A stretch of 64,000 nucleotides of DNA from Roseiarcus sp050010035. GTDB taxonomy: Bacteria; Pseudomonadota; Alphaproteobacteria; Rhizobiales; Beijerinckiaceae. Location: contig JBEKLU010000012.1 in assembly GCA_050010035.1 (NCBI GenBank), forward strand, positions 1 through 64,000, given 5' to 3'. The translations under genes and the position numbers were made by a program. Below the pieces are notes generated by a model. The model did no database searches and was not told the origin of the DNA. It was given only the letters and a program-made list of their open reading frames with translations. Positions within the stretch are counted from its first letter, which is position 1. Every line of letters begins with the position of its first letter. Shown here piece after piece: positions 16,640-25,572 of this stretch.

Positions 16640-17099
16640 GGCGCTGAGCTGGACCGTCGTCAAGACGCAAAAGGCCCTCAACGGACCCCAGGCGGGCCGC
16701 GTCGATACATCCGAGACCTTGCTCGCCGCCAAAGTCTACGTGAGCCTGCAGGGACGCGTTTTCAGCTCGTATAGCGAGACGACGGGGAGGAATTTCAGCG
16801 GCGTCTTCGATGAGGTCACGGGAAGCGCGGAAAACGTCCTGCAATGGCGATTCGAGGGCGACGCGCTGGTCGCCTACAAGGTCTGGGTTCAAGGCGCGCG
16901 CAGGACGACGGTCAGTTTCAGCGACGGATTCGCCGCCTGTTCGATCGCCGTCACGTTCGGCAAGAAAAACGCCCAGGGGCCGCTCGTCGTCCACGGCTGG
17001 CCGCCCTACGAGGATCGGCAATTCGAAATCATCGATTACAAGATATCGTCGCCGAGTTGTTCGGTGCGGCCGGGTAATATCTTCGGCGACGCGCAATGA
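16527..17099 (+). CDS. Small secreted protein, tandem paralogue 2
   Basis: Protein of 190 residues. The first 28 codons and the RBS are the same as in paralogue 1 at the DNA level, giving an identical signal peptide. The mature domain keeps the family blocks (GLRGKSLALSW, KVYVSLQGRVFSS, GSAENVLQWRFEG, GARRTTVSFSDGFAACS, SSPSCSVRPGNIFGD) and both cysteines, but differs widely elsewhere. Its stop codon overlaps the ATG of paralogue 3 (ATGA), so the last two genes are probably co-translated. Function unknown. Confidence 0.85.
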   Translation: MTRRSGSARLIVMAFAGLLIAAEARADPMPSGLRGKSLALSWTVVKTQKALNGPQAGRVDTSETLLAAKVYVSLQGRVFSSYSETTGRNFSGVFDEVTGSAENVLQWRFEGDALVAYKVWVQGARRTTVSFSDGFAACSIAVTFGKKNAQGPLVVHGWPPYEDRQFEIIDYKISSPSCSVRPGNIFGDAQ

Positions 17100-17734
17100 G
17101 AGATAAGAGCGAGACGCCGTGCGCCTGCATGGCGATGAACAAGGCACGGCGGCGCGTCCGCGACGACGCCCTCGCCCAATGCGGTCGCGCCGCCGTCACG
17201 GGCTTCGCCATTCTGCTGCTGACCGGCGAAAGTCAGGCTCAACAAGCGCCGCGAGAATTGCGCGAAAAGTCCATCGTGTTGAACTGGAGCGAGATCCGCA
17301 CGACGAAGGGTATCTCCGGCCATATGTCCGGCCGAGAGTTCACATCCCGGTTCGACGCGACTCTCAATCTTTACGTTAGCGTTCAGGGACGTGTTTTTAG
17401 CACGTTCAAGCGCGTCAGCGGGAGATTGGTCTATGACGACTCCAACGAGATTTCGGGAACCGGAAAAAGTCTCCTGCTTTGGCGATTTCAGGACGGCGCT
17501 CTTGTCGCCGATCAGGCCTTTGCTCGCGGCGCGCGAAGGGTCGCCATCAGTTTCAACGACCAGTTCAACACCTGCTCGATCAAAGTCACTTATGGGAAAA
17601 AAGGCGGGACAGAGCCTATCATCTTCGAAGGGTCAGCTCCCGGTGATGACTCGCAATACGAAGCGATCGACCAAAAAATGATTTCGACGAGCTGTTCCGT
17701 GCAGCAGGGCAATATTTTCGCCAATCCTCAATGA
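17096..17734 (+). CDS. Small secreted protein, tandem paralogue 3
   Basis: Protein of up to 212 residues. The start is uncertain: ATG 17096 overlaps the previous stop, while ATG 17129 or 17135 would leave a more usual signal peptide (basic MNKARRRVRD, then AAVTGFAILLLTGESQA). The mature part is the same family (LREKSIVLNWSE, LYVSVQGRVFSTF, ISGTGKSLLLWRFQDG, GARRVAISFNDQFNTCS, STSCSVQQGNIFAN) with both cysteines kept. Its leader is not related at the DNA level to the other two copies, so it is the older paralogue. Function unknown. Confidence 0.83.
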   Translation: MRDKSETPCACMAMNKARRRVRDDALAQCGRAAVTGFAILLLTGESQAQQAPRELREKSIVLNWSEIRTTKGISGHMSGREFTSRFDATLNLYVSVQGRVFSTFKRVSGRLVYDDSNEISGTGKSLLLWRFQDGALVADQAFARGARRVAISFNDQFNTCSIKVTYGKKGGTEPIIFEGSAPGDDSQYEAIDQKMISTSCSVQQGNIFANPQ

Positions 17735-17818
17735 AGGATGCGACGGCAAGCCGATCGGCCAACGATTTCCTCGCCGCGCCATCCGCCTCGCGCCCGCCAT
17801 CGGCCATCAGTCCGGCCC

Positions 17819-19072
17819 CTACCCAAACCGCTCGGCGTTGAACGGCTTGGGATCGACGAACGGCGTCTCGCCCGCCATCAATTGCGCGAGCAGCAGGCCG
17901 CTGACCGGGCCGAGCGTCAGGCCGAGGTGCTGGTGGCCGAAGTCGAACCACAGGCCCTTGTGGCGCGGCGCCGGGCCGATCACCGGCGCCATGTCGGGCA
18001 GGCAGGGCCGGCTGCCCAGCCAGGGCTCAGGGTCGAGCCGCTCGGCGAGCTTGAACAACTGGCGGGCGGCCGGCTCCAGCCGGTCGAGATGGGCGCTGGA
18101 AGGCGGATCGTCGCGGCGGGCGAATTCCGCGCCGGTGGTGAGGCGCAGCCCGCGCGTCATCGGCGCCATCAAGTAACCCCTTTCGAGATCGAGCACCGGC
18201 CGGCTGAGCCCGGCGTTTCCCTTGGCGGCGTAGTGCATGTGATAGCCGCGCTTGACGCCGAACGGCAGGCGGCAGCCGAACGCGGCCGCGAGGTCCCCCG
18301 ACCACGGCCCCAGCGCGACGACGACATCCGAGCCTTGCAGCGCGCCGCCCTCGGCGGCGACGGTCCAGCCCGCGCCGGAGGCTTGCAGCGAGCGCGCATC
18401 GCCCGTGACGAGCTTGCCGCCGCGCTTGACGAAGAGATCGGCGTAGGCGCGGGTCAGCCCTTCCGGGTCGGGCGTCGTCAGCGGATCGCTGAAGTGCACG
18501 CCGCCCTTAGCAACGTCGCCCAAGTGCGGCTCGAGCGCGAGGAGCTGATCGCGGGTCAGCGTCGCGCTGACGATGCCGAAGGGTTTCGTCTCCTCGACGT
18601 CGGCGAGCGCGAGATCCTCGCCGCGGGAAGTGCGGAACACCTTGATCCAGCCGCCCTCGCGCAGCAGCGCGCCCGCGCCCGCCGCCTCGGCGAGGGCGCG
18701 ATGCTCGGCGATGCAGCGCAGCACCAGCCCGCGCGTCGCCATCCCGACGGAATATCGCGACTTTTGTGACGAGGCGAGAAAATAGCGCCACACCCACGGC
18801 GCGATCGAGGGCAAGGAGGCGTACCGAATTTGCACCCGCGGATCGAGGTTGAGCGCGGCGACGGCGATCTCGGCGGGCGCGCGCGGAAACACGTAGGGGA
18901 AGAGCGCCTCGCTCTGCACGATGCCGGCGTTGCCGAAGCTCGTCCCGCGCCCTGCGGCCCCGAGCCGATCGACGAGCGTCACGGCGCGGCCGCGCGCCTG
19001 CGCGTGCAGCGCCGCGCAGACGCCGACGATTCCCGCTCCCAGGACGATGACATCGGTTTTCGACGAGGACAC
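17819..19072 (-). CDS. dadA: FAD-dependent D-amino-acid dehydrogenase-like oxidoreductase
   Basis: Protein of 417 residues of the DAO family, which oxidises D-amino acids to 2-oxo acids and passes electrons to the respiratory chain. The N-terminus has the dinucleotide-binding VIVLGAGIVGVCAALH and the FAD contact GRGTSFGNAG. Further blocks are GGWIKVFRT, VVVALGPWSGDLAAAFG, RGLRLTTGAEFA and the C-terminal GLWFDFGHQHLGLTLGPVSG. The start is GTG 19072, supported by AGGAGA about 8 bases upstream; the frame is open further but without homology. It is divergent from purB. The exact substrate is not certain; related proteins act on other amino acids. Confidence 0.85.
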   Translation of the reverse strand: MSSSKTDVIVLGAGIVGVCAALHAQARGRAVTLVDRLGAAGRGTSFGNAGIVQSEALFPYVFPRAPAEIAVAALNLDPRVQIRYASLPSIAPWVWRYFLASSQKSRYSVGMATRGLVLRCIAEHRALAEAAGAGALLREGGWIKVFRTSRGEDLALADVEETKPFGIVSATLTRDQLLALEPHLGDVAKGGVHFSDPLTTPDPEGLTRAYADLFVKRGGKLVTGDARSLQASGAGWTVAAEGGALQGSDVVVALGPWSGDLAAAFGCRLPFGVKRGYHMHYAAKGNAGLSRPVLDLERGYLMAPMTRGLRLTTGAEFARRDDPPSSAHLDRLEPAARQLFKLAERLDPEPWLGSRPCLPDMAPVIGPAPRHKGLWFDFGHQHLGLTLGPVSGLLLAQLMAGETPFVDPKPFNAERFG

Positions 19073-19222
19073 GCGGCGATTCTCCTCAGTTGCGGGCTCG
19101 GCGCGCCTTTGTGCCCGGCGCGGGGCCGTCCCGGCAATGGGCCATGAAGACGCGGGGTCTCGATCTTTGCGGCGGCTTCCTATAGACCCGCCATGCCCTT
19201 TTGACCAACGGACACGCCCTTC

Positions 19223-20527
19223 ATGATCCCGCGTTATTCCCGCCCCGAAATGGTCGCGATCTGGGCGCCGCAGACGCGCTTCCGGATCTGGTTCGAGATC
19301 GAGGCGCACGCCTGCGACGGGCTCGCCGAGATCGGCGTCATCCCCAAAGAGAGCGCCAAAGCGATCTGGGAGAAGGCGGGGAACGTCACCTTCGACGTCG
19401 CGCGCATCGACGAGATCGAGCGCGTCACCAAGCACGACGTCGTCGCCTTCCTGACGCACTTGGCCGAATTCATCGGCCCGGATGCGCGCTTCGTGCACCA
19501 GGGCATGACCAGTTCCGACGTGCTCGACACGTGCCTGGCCGTGCAATTGCAGCGCGCCAGCGACATCCTGATCGCCGACGTCGACGCCCTGCTCGCGGCG
19601 CTGAAACGACGCGCCTACGAGCACAAGCTCACGCCGACGATCGGCCGCTCGCATGGCATCCACGCCGAGCCGACTGCGTTCGGCCTCAAGCTGGCGCAGG
19701 CCTACGCCGAGTTCACGCGCGCAAGGGCGCGCCTCGTCGCGGCGCGCGCGGAAATCTCGACCTGCGCCATATCAGGCGCGGTCGGCACCTTCGCCAATAT
19801 CGATCCGCGCGTCGAAGAGCACGTCGCCAAGATGATGGGCCTGACCCCCGAGCCGATCTCGACCCAGGTGATCCCGCGCGACCGCCACGCCGCGTTCTTC
19901 GCCGCGCTCGCCGTCGTCGCCTCCTCGATCGAGCGCCTCGCCGTCGAAATCCGCCATCTCCAGCGCACCGAAGTGCTGGAGGCGGAGGAGTATTTCTCCG
20001 AGGGGCAGAAGGGCTCCTCGGCGATGCCGCACAAGCGCAATCCGGTGCTGACCGAGAACCTGACGGGCCTCGCCCGCATGGTGCGCTCGGCCGTGACGCC
20101 GGCGCTCGAAGACGTGGCGCTGTGGCACGAGCGCGACATTTCCCATTCCTCGGTCGAGCGCATGATCGGCCCCGACACGACGATCACCCTCGATTTCGCG
20201 CTGGCGCGGCTGACGGGCGTCGTCGACAAGCTGGTGATCTATCCCGAGACCATGCGCAAGAATCTCGACCGGCTCGGCGGCCTCATCCATTCCCAGCGCG
20301 TGCTGCTGGCGCTGACGCAGAAGGGCGTCTCGCGCGAGGACGCCTATTCGTTGGTGCAGCGCAACGCCATGCCGGTATGGCGCGGCGAGGGCGACTTCCT
20401 CACCCTGCTCAAGGCCGACAAGGACGTCGCCAAAGCGCTGAGCCCGCAGGAGCTCGAGGCGCTGTTCGACCTCGACTACCACTTGAAGCACGTCGACGTG
20501 ATTTTCGCGCGCGTGTTCGGGGGCTGA
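19223..20527 (+). CDS. purB: Adenylosuccinate lyase
   Basis: Catalyses two fumarate-releasing steps of purine synthesis: SAICAR to AICAR and adenylosuccinate to AMP. The 434 residues match the family. MIPRYSRPEM is the usual N-terminus, TSSDVLDT and IGRSHGIHAEPT are substrate-binding blocks with the catalytic His, and GSSAMPHKRNP is the fumarase-superfamily signature loop. It lies between the divergent dadA-like gene and a glycosyltransferase, 20 bases upstream of the latter. A possible -10 element TATAGA sits at 19181-19186 without a clear -35. Confidence 0.97.
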   Translation: MIPRYSRPEMVAIWAPQTRFRIWFEIEAHACDGLAEIGVIPKESAKAIWEKAGNVTFDVARIDEIERVTKHDVVAFLTHLAEFIGPDARFVHQGMTSSDVLDTCLAVQLQRASDILIADVDALLAALKRRAYEHKLTPTIGRSHGIHAEPTAFGLKLAQAYAEFTRARARLVAARAEISTCAISGAVGTFANIDPRVEEHVAKMMGLTPEPISTQVIPRDRHAAFFAALAVVASSIERLAVEIRHLQRTEVLEAEEYFSEGQKGSSAMPHKRNPVLTENLTGLARMVRSAVTPALEDVALWHERDISHSSVERMIGPDTTITLDFALARLTGVVDKLVIYPETMRKNLDRLGGLIHSQRVLLALTQKGVSREDAYSLVQRNAMPVWRGEGDFLTLLKADKDVAKALSPQELEALFDLDYHLKHVDVIFARVFGG

Positions 20528-20547
20528 CGATTGCCGGGAGACGCCCC

Positions 20548-21792
20548 ATGCGCGCGCTGATGCGCCGATGTGCGGCGGTCCTGCGCGACGCCGACTGGCT
20601 GAACCGCGAGCGGGCGGTCGCCTATGCGCGCATTCTGTTCCTCCTTTCCTTCGCCGGGGCGCTGATCTGGATCGGGCTCGCGCACGGCGGCGTCGATCGC
20701 GCCGGCAAGCCGCTCGGCACCGATTTCGTCAGCTTCTGGACCGCATCGAAGCTGGCCTTGGGCGGCCGCGCGGCGGACGCCTACGACGTCGTGGCGCATT
20801 GGGCGGCGCAAAAGGCGCTGTTCGGCGAGACGGTCGCCTACACCGCCTTCTTCTATCCTCCGCCCTATCTCTTGATTTGCCTGCCGCTCGCCGCGCTGCC
20901 CTATTTCGCCTCGCTCGCCGCCTGGCTCGCGGCGACCGGCGTCGCCTATTGGCGCGTGCTGCGCGCCTGGGCCGGCCCGCGCGTCGAGGCTTTCGCGCTG
21001 CTGGCGTTCCCGGCCTTCCTCGTCAACGCCGGGCACGGCCAGAACGGTTTCCTGAGCGCCGCGCTGATCGGCGCCGGGGCGCTGCTGCTCGACCGGCGTC
21101 CGATCGTCGCGGGCCTGTGCTTCGGCGCGCTGATCTATAAGCCGCAGCTCGCGCTCATGATCCCGATAGCGCTGATCGTGGGGCGGCGCTGGACGAGCTT
21201 GGCCGCCGCGGCCGTCGGCGCCGGCGCGCTCATCGCCGCCTCGTGGATCGCTTTCGGCGGCGCGGCCTGGCGGGCGTTCCTCGCCGCGGCGCCTCTGGCG
21301 AGGGCGACGCTGGAGCGCAACCTCGTCGGCGACGAAAAGATGCAGAGCGTGTTCGCGGCGGTCCGGCTGCTGCACGGCCCGCTGGCGCTCGCCTATGGCC
21401 TGCAAGCGCTGACGGCCCTCGGCGCCGCCGCCGCGCTCGTCTGGCTGGCGAAGCGCCGCCTGCGCAGCGAGGCGGAAGGACCGGCGATGGTCGCGGCGAC
21501 GCTGCTGGCGAGCCCCTTCCTGCTCGACTACGACCTGACGCTGCTGGCGATCCCGCTTTGCTGGGTGGCGCGCGAGGGCCTGCGCGCCGGTTTCGCGCCG
21601 TGGGAAAAGAGCGTTCTCGCCCTCGCTTACGCCTTGCCGTTGCTTTCGCGCGTGCTCGCGGGCGCCATGGGCCTTCCCATCGCGCCGTTGACGATCGCGG
21701 CGGTGTTCTACTTCGTGCTGAAGCGGGGCGCGGCGTCGGCGCAGTCGCCGAATCGATCCGCGAAGCTGTTGCCCGGCGCCGAAGAATCGTAG
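20548..21792 (+). CDS. GT87/DUF2029-type polyprenyl-phosphate-dependent glycosyltransferase
   Basis: Integral membrane protein of 414 residues with about ten predicted helices. An early loop GTDFVSFWTASKLAL carries the acidic residue expected of GT-C enzymes, and AYTAFFYPPPYLLICLPLA and GHGQNGFLSAALIGAG are typical of the GT87 mannosyltransferase-like family. These enzymes move a sugar from a polyprenyl-phosphate donor to an extracytoplasmic acceptor. ATG 20548 follows a GGGAG site. It sits 20 bases after purB and may be co-transcribed with it; no functional link is evident. Acceptor unknown. Confidence 0.85.
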   Translation: MRALMRRCAAVLRDADWLNRERAVAYARILFLLSFAGALIWIGLAHGGVDRAGKPLGTDFVSFWTASKLALGGRAADAYDVVAHWAAQKALFGETVAYTAFFYPPPYLLICLPLAALPYFASLAAWLAATGVAYWRVLRAWAGPRVEAFALLAFPAFLVNAGHGQNGFLSAALIGAGALLLDRRPIVAGLCFGALIYKPQLALMIPIALIVGRRWTSLAAAAVGAGALIAASWIAFGGAAWRAFLAAAPLARATLERNLVGDEKMQSVFAAVRLLHGPLALAYGLQALTALGAAAALVWLAKRRLRSEAEGPAMVAATLLASPFLLDYDLTLLAIPLCWVAREGLRAGFAPWEKSVLALAYALPLLSRVLAGAMGLPIAPLTIAAVFYFVLKRGAASAQSPNRSAKLLPGAEES

Positions 21793-21802
21793 AGGGACAA
21801 CC

Positions 21803-22258
21803 ATGGCGCTGCGGCGAATCGTCGCCGCGCGACACGAGAGGACTTTCGTGGCTCCCGCTCCCGGCAAGACATGCGGCCCCTGCACGATGTGCTGTTCGGC
21901 CCTCGAAATCCCCGAATTGAAAAAGCCCGCGGGGCCGGCGTGCGAGCATTGCGCCGTCGGTTGCGCGATCTACGCCCGCCGACCGAAAGTCTGCCGCGAT
22001 TTCGAGTGCGACTGGCTGACCGATCGCGCGCTGCCCGCCACCTTGCGCCCCGACCGGGTCGGCACGATCCTGATGGAAGCGGACGAGGGCGACGAATACC
22101 GCGCGGTTTGCGCGCCGCAAAGGCCCTTGGCCTGGCGCAACCCGCTGGTGTTCGCCCAGCTCGTCAGGATCGCCAAGTCCGGGCGCATGGTGGTCGCCAA
22201 AGCGGGGCTCGCGTCCTGGCGAATTTTCGCTTCGGGCGAATGGGGGCCGACGGTCTGA
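21803..22258 (+). CDS. YkgJ-family cysteine-cluster protein
   Basis: Protein of 151 residues with an N-terminal cysteine cluster (KTCGPCTMCCSALEI, then CEHCAVGC and PKVCRDFECDW). This pattern defines the YkgJ-type putative zinc- or iron-chelating domain. No enzymatic activity is established for the family. ATG 21803 has AGAGGGA upstream and lies 10 bases after the glycosyltransferase stop. The next 213 bases to glnB hold no gene. Confidence 0.8.
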   Translation: MALRRIVAARHERTFVAPAPGKTCGPCTMCCSALEIPELKKPAGPACEHCAVGCAIYARRPKVCRDFECDWLTDRALPATLRPDRVGTILMEADEGDEYRAVCAPQRPLAWRNPLVFAQLVRIAKSGRMVVAKAGLASWRIFASGEWGPTV

Positions 22259-22471
22259 GCAATTTGACTAATTCTTAGGCGTCGTGCCTATGGCGCGGGC
22301 AGAACAATCGGGATCGAGGCGGACGAGCGCCGACGGTCCGCGCACGGCCATGGCGTCGGCTGGGAAGCAATGCTATGGACCCGTCTTCAATTGTGAACTC
22401 GCTGCGACGGCGATCGCTGGCGAAGGGATCGATAAAAGCCCTCGCACGCGGAAGGGGAGACCTCGGCGGCC

Positions 22472-22810
22472 ATGAAAAAAGTTGAAGCCATCATCAAGCC
22501 CTTCAAGCTCGACGAGGTCAAGGAAGCTCTGCAAGAGGCGGGCGTTCAGGGGATTACCGTGCTCGAGGCGAAGGGCTTCGGCCGCCAGAAGGGCCATACC
22601 GAACTCTATCGCGGCGCCGAATACGTCGTGGATTTTCTCCCCAAAGTGAAAATCGAGGTCGTCGTCGCCGACGAGAATCTCGCCGCGACGGTGGAGGCGA
22701 TCCGCAAGGCGGCGCAGACCGGCCGGATCGGCGATGGCAAGATATTTGTATCGCAAGTCGAAGAGGCCATTCGGATTCGCACCGGAGAGACCGGGGCGGA
22801 CGCCGTTTAG
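22472..22810 (+). CDS. glnB: Nitrogen regulatory protein P-II
   Basis: Trimeric signal protein of 112 residues that reads 2-oxoglutarate, ATP/ADP and, through uridylylation, glutamine. It then controls adenylyltransferase (GlnE) and the NtrB/NtrC pathway. Tyr51 in the T-loop (LYRGAEYVVDF) is the uridylylation site, and the C-terminal GDGKIFVSQVEEAIRIRTGE block is intact. glnA lies 97 bases downstream, the usual alphaproteobacterial order, so both probably share nitrogen control. In the 213-base upstream gap I could not find a clean sigma54 (GG-N10-GC) promoter. Confidence 0.97.
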   Translation: MKKVEAIIKPFKLDEVKEALQEAGVQGITVLEAKGFGRQKGHTELYRGAEYVVDFLPKVKIEVVVADENLAATVEAIRKAAQTGRIGDGKIFVSQVEEAIRIRTGETGADAV

Positions 22811-22907
22811 GCTTGTTTTCGATCGATCGGACTCATTTTCTAAGGCTTCCCGGCGCCAAAGGGCGGCGGGCAGGGGCACAACCGAACAGACTTGAGAAAG
22901 GCACAAC

Positions 22908-24317
22908 ATGAAGACCGCCAAGGATGTCCTCAAGGCGATCAAGGACAATGATGTAAAATATGTCGACCTGCGTTTCACCGATCCGCGCGGCAAGTGGCAG
23001 CACGTCACTTTCGATCAAACGGTGGTCGACGAGGACGCCATGGCCGATGGACTGATGTTCGACGGCTCATCGATCTCCGGCTGGCGGGCGATCAACGAGT
23101 CCGACATGACCTTGATGCCGGATCCGACGTCGGCCTGCATGGACCCGTTCTTCGCCGCCTCGACGATGGTCATCAATTGCGACATTCTCGACCCGGCCAC
23201 CGGTCAGCCGTACAACCGCGACCCGCGCGGCATAGCCAAGAAGGCGGAAGCCTACCTGAAGTCGACCGGCATCGGCGACACCGCCTACTTCGGCCCAGAA
23301 GCCGAATTCTTCGTGTTCGACGACGTCCGCTACAAGGCCGATCCCTACAACACCGGCTTCACCCTCGACGCGGTCGAGCTGCCGAGCAACGGCGACACGC
23401 CCTACGAGGGCGGCAACCTCGGCCACCGCATCCGCACCAAGGCCGGCTACTTCCCGGTTCCCCCGCAGGACGCCTCGCAGGATATGCGCGGCGAGATGCT
23501 CGCGGCGATGACGCAGATGGGCGCGGTGCCCGAGAAGCACCACCACGAAGTCGCCTCCGCGCAGCACGAGCTCGGCCTCAAGTTCGGCCCGCTGGTGACG
23601 ATGGCCGACAACATGCAGATCTATAAGTACTGCGTCCACATGGTCGCGCAGAGCTACGGCAAGACGGCGACCTTCATGCCCAAGCCCGTCTACGGCGACA
23701 ACGGCTCGGGCATGCACGTGCACCAGTCGATCTGGAAGGGCGGCAAGCCGGTGATGGCGGGCAACAAATACGCCGACCTGAGCCAGGAATGCCTCTACTA
23801 TATCGGCGGCGTCATCAAGCACGCCAAGGCGCTCAACGGCTTCACCAACCCCTCGACCAACAGCTACAAGCGCCTGGTTCCGGGCTTCGAGGCGCCGGTG
23901 CTGCTCGCCTATTCCGTGCGCAACCGCTCGGCGTCCTGCCGCATACCGTGGACGTCCAACCCGAAGGCCAAGCGCGTCGAGGTGCGCTTCCCCGATCCCG
24001 TCGCCAACCCCTATCTGGCGTTCGCGGCGATGCTGATGGCCGGCCTCGACGGCATCCAGAACAAGCTCGACCCGGGCGCGGCGATGGACAAGGACCTCTA
24101 CGACCTGCCGCCCAAGGAGCTCAAGAAGATCCCGACGGTGTGCGGTTCGTTGCGCGAAGCGCTCTCCAACCTCGACAAGGACCGCGCCTTCCTCAAGTCC
24201 GGCGGCGTCTTCGACGACGACTTCATCGACAGCTACATCGAGCTGAAGATGGGCGAAGTGCAGCGCTTCGAAATGACGCCGCACCCGGTCGAATTCGACA
24301 TGTACTATTCGAGCTGA
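22908..24317 (+). CDS. glnA: Glutamine synthetase, type I
   Basis: Cytoplasmic dodecameric enzyme that makes glutamine from glutamate, ammonia and ATP, the main ammonium-assimilation step. The 469 residues fit GSI-beta. Visible blocks are MFDGSSISGW, PEAEFFVFDDVRY (metal-binding Glu), the ATP-binding KPVYGDNGSGMHVHQS and NRSASCRIPW. KDLYDLPPKE carries the tyrosine that GlnE adenylylates. The RBS is GAGAAAGG. A strong intrinsic terminator follows at 24345-24371, so glnB-glnA ends here. Confidence 0.98.
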   Translation: MKTAKDVLKAIKDNDVKYVDLRFTDPRGKWQHVTFDQTVVDEDAMADGLMFDGSSISGWRAINESDMTLMPDPTSACMDPFFAASTMVINCDILDPATGQPYNRDPRGIAKKAEAYLKSTGIGDTAYFGPEAEFFVFDDVRYKADPYNTGFTLDAVELPSNGDTPYEGGNLGHRIRTKAGYFPVPPQDASQDMRGEMLAAMTQMGAVPEKHHHEVASAQHELGLKFGPLVTMADNMQIYKYCVHMVAQSYGKTATFMPKPVYGDNGSGMHVHQSIWKGGKPVMAGNKYADLSQECLYYIGGVIKHAKALNGFTNPSTNSYKRLVPGFEAPVLLAYSVRNRSASCRIPWTSNPKAKRVEVRFPDPVANPYLAFAAMLMAGLDGIQNKLDPGAAMDKDLYDLPPKELKKIPTVCGSLREALSNLDKDRAFLKSGGVFDDDFIDSYIELKMGEVQRFEMTPHPVEFDMYYSS

Positions 24318-24344
24318 GGCGGCCTCGCCTCGGCGCGGGAAAGG

Positions 24345-24371
24345 GCGGCCATCGGGCCGCTCTTTTCTTTT
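24345..24371 (+). terminator. Rho-independent terminator of glnA
   Basis: A perfect 6-bp stem GCGGCC/GGCCGC with loop ATCG is followed at once by TCTTTTCTTTT. It starts 28 bases after the glnA stop codon. Confidence 0.85.
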
Positions 24372-24467
24372 GGCGCGGCGAAGGAGGAACGCCGCGCGCG
24401 GCCCGACCTGGACAGCGCGCCTCTCCGGCTTCATCCTGGTGGCGAATCGCTGAGGGGAGAATCGCCG

Positions 24468-24830
24468 ATGACCAAGTTCGAAGCCAGCACGCCGCCCCGC
24501 TGCGCTTCCGTCCTTCGCCGCCGCGCGGCGCGCGCGCTTTTTGCCGCTCTGGCCGCGTCGAGCGCCCTTGCGAGCGCCCGCGCCGCGGACGTGGACAAGG
24601 GCGAGAAGCTCGCCCGGCGCTGGTGCGCGGCGTGCCACATCGTGGCCAACGATCAGAAGCACGGCGCGGACAACGCGCCGACCTTCGCGGCGATCGGCCG
24701 CATCCCCGGCCTAAACGCCGACAGAATCGCGCTGTTCCTGCGCGACCCGCATCCGAAGATGCCGGACATGCAGCTCTCGCGCCCCGAGACCGAGGACTTG
24801 GCGGCCTATATCGCGAGCCAGGGCAAGTGA
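24468..24830 (+). CDS. Small secreted cytochrome c
   Basis: Class I monohaem cytochrome c of 120 residues. A signal peptide (ALFAALAASSALASARA) is followed by the haem-attachment motif WCAACH, and PKMPDMQLS supplies the likely axial methionine. The mature part is only about 80 residues, a small periplasmic electron carrier. The RBS is GAGGGGAGA. No oxidase or dehydrogenase partner is adjacent; it stands alone between glnA and a toxin-antitoxin pair. Confidence 0.9.
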   Translation: MTKFEASTPPRCASVLRRRAARALFAALAASSALASARAADVDKGEKLARRWCAACHIVANDQKHGADNAPTFAAIGRIPGLNADRIALFLRDPHPKMPDMQLSRPETEDLAAYIASQGK

Positions 24831-24921
24831 GGGAGAGGGCCGAGGGCTTCACGTCGATGCGCGCGGCGAGCGCGCCCGGCGCGTAGCGCCTGCATAGCGT
24901 CCGGGATTTTGCGCCGGTCGG

Positions 24922-25314
24922 CTAAACCTCGATCACCGTATCGCTGTATCGCGCCAATGCCGCGTCCGCCGTCAGCAGGCGCAGCGGCTCGTGCAGCGCC
25001 TGGGCGATCAGCATTCTGTCGAACGGATCGGCGTGCAAATTCAGCAGCGTCTCCACCGCGGCGGCGTGTTGCGGCGTGATGTTCAGCATCCGGTATCCCG
25101 CCGCGAGGAACGCTTCGAGCGCAACGGCGCCGGAAAACGGCGGCGCGCCCATCCGCTTTCTCAGGGCGAATTTGATCGCGATCTCCCAGACGCTCACGGC
25201 GGAGATGAAGACGTCGTTCGTCTCGTCGCCGATCAGCGCGATGGCCTGAGCGCCCAATCGCTTCGTGTCGGTCAGCGCCCAGATCGCGACTTGCGTATCC
25301 AGAAGTATTCTCAC
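24922..25314 (-). CDS. PIN-domain toxin (VapC type)
   Basis: Ribonuclease toxin of 130 residues with the PIN acidic set: LLDTQVAIWAL (Asp), VSVWEIAIK (Glu), DPFDRMLIAQA (Asp) and LLTADAAL. The type with DTQVAIWAL and DPFDRMLIAQ is close to Phd-paired PIN toxins. It starts with GTG 25314, overlapping the antitoxin stop (GTGA), so translation is coupled. VapC relatives cleave tRNA or rRNA. The pair seems intact. Confidence 0.88.
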   Translation of the reverse strand: MRILLDTQVAIWALTDTKRLGAQAIALIGDETNDVFISAVSVWEIAIKFALRKRMGAPPFSGAVALEAFLAAGYRMLNITPQHAAAVETLLNLHADPFDRMLIAQALHEPLRLLTADAALARYSDTVIEV

Positions 25315-25562
25315 GCGCGCCCTCGAAAGAGGCGCGCGATCGCTTTGTTGGCGGCGTCGAATTCCGCCTGCGAGGAGGAGGGATATCGCCCTTCGAGCAG
25401 CCCCAGTCGCTTGCCGGCCGAAGTCGGCGCGCCGATCGGCACGAGCCGCGCCGCGGGCTTGCCGTTTCGCGCGATGATGATTTCGCTCGTCGCGCCGCTC
25501 TCGACCTCTTCGACGAGCCGCGAGAGGTGCGTTTTGGCCTCGAGCATGTTGACGACGGACAT
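25311..25562 (-). CDS. Phd/YefM-type antitoxin
   Basis: Antitoxin of 83 residues. MSVVNMLEAKTHLSRLVEEV is the Phd/YefM DNA-binding N-terminus, and IIIARNGKPAARLVP is its second strand-helix block; the C-terminal tail would wrap the toxin. ATG 25562 is preferred over an upstream in-frame start because it restores the standard N-terminus. Direct repeats lie just upstream, consistent with autoregulation. Confidence 0.88.
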   Translation of the reverse strand: MSVVNMLEAKTHLSRLVEEVESGATSEIIIARNGKPAARLVPIGAPTSAGKRLGLLEGRYPSSSQAEFDAANKAIARLFRGRA

Positions 25563-25572
25563 GGCGGCCTCT

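Noticed and set aside
22259..22471. A sigma54 promoter for glnB
   Set aside because: No GG-N10-GC element in correct spacing was found; words such as TGGCGTCGGCTGGGAAGC have wrong spacing.
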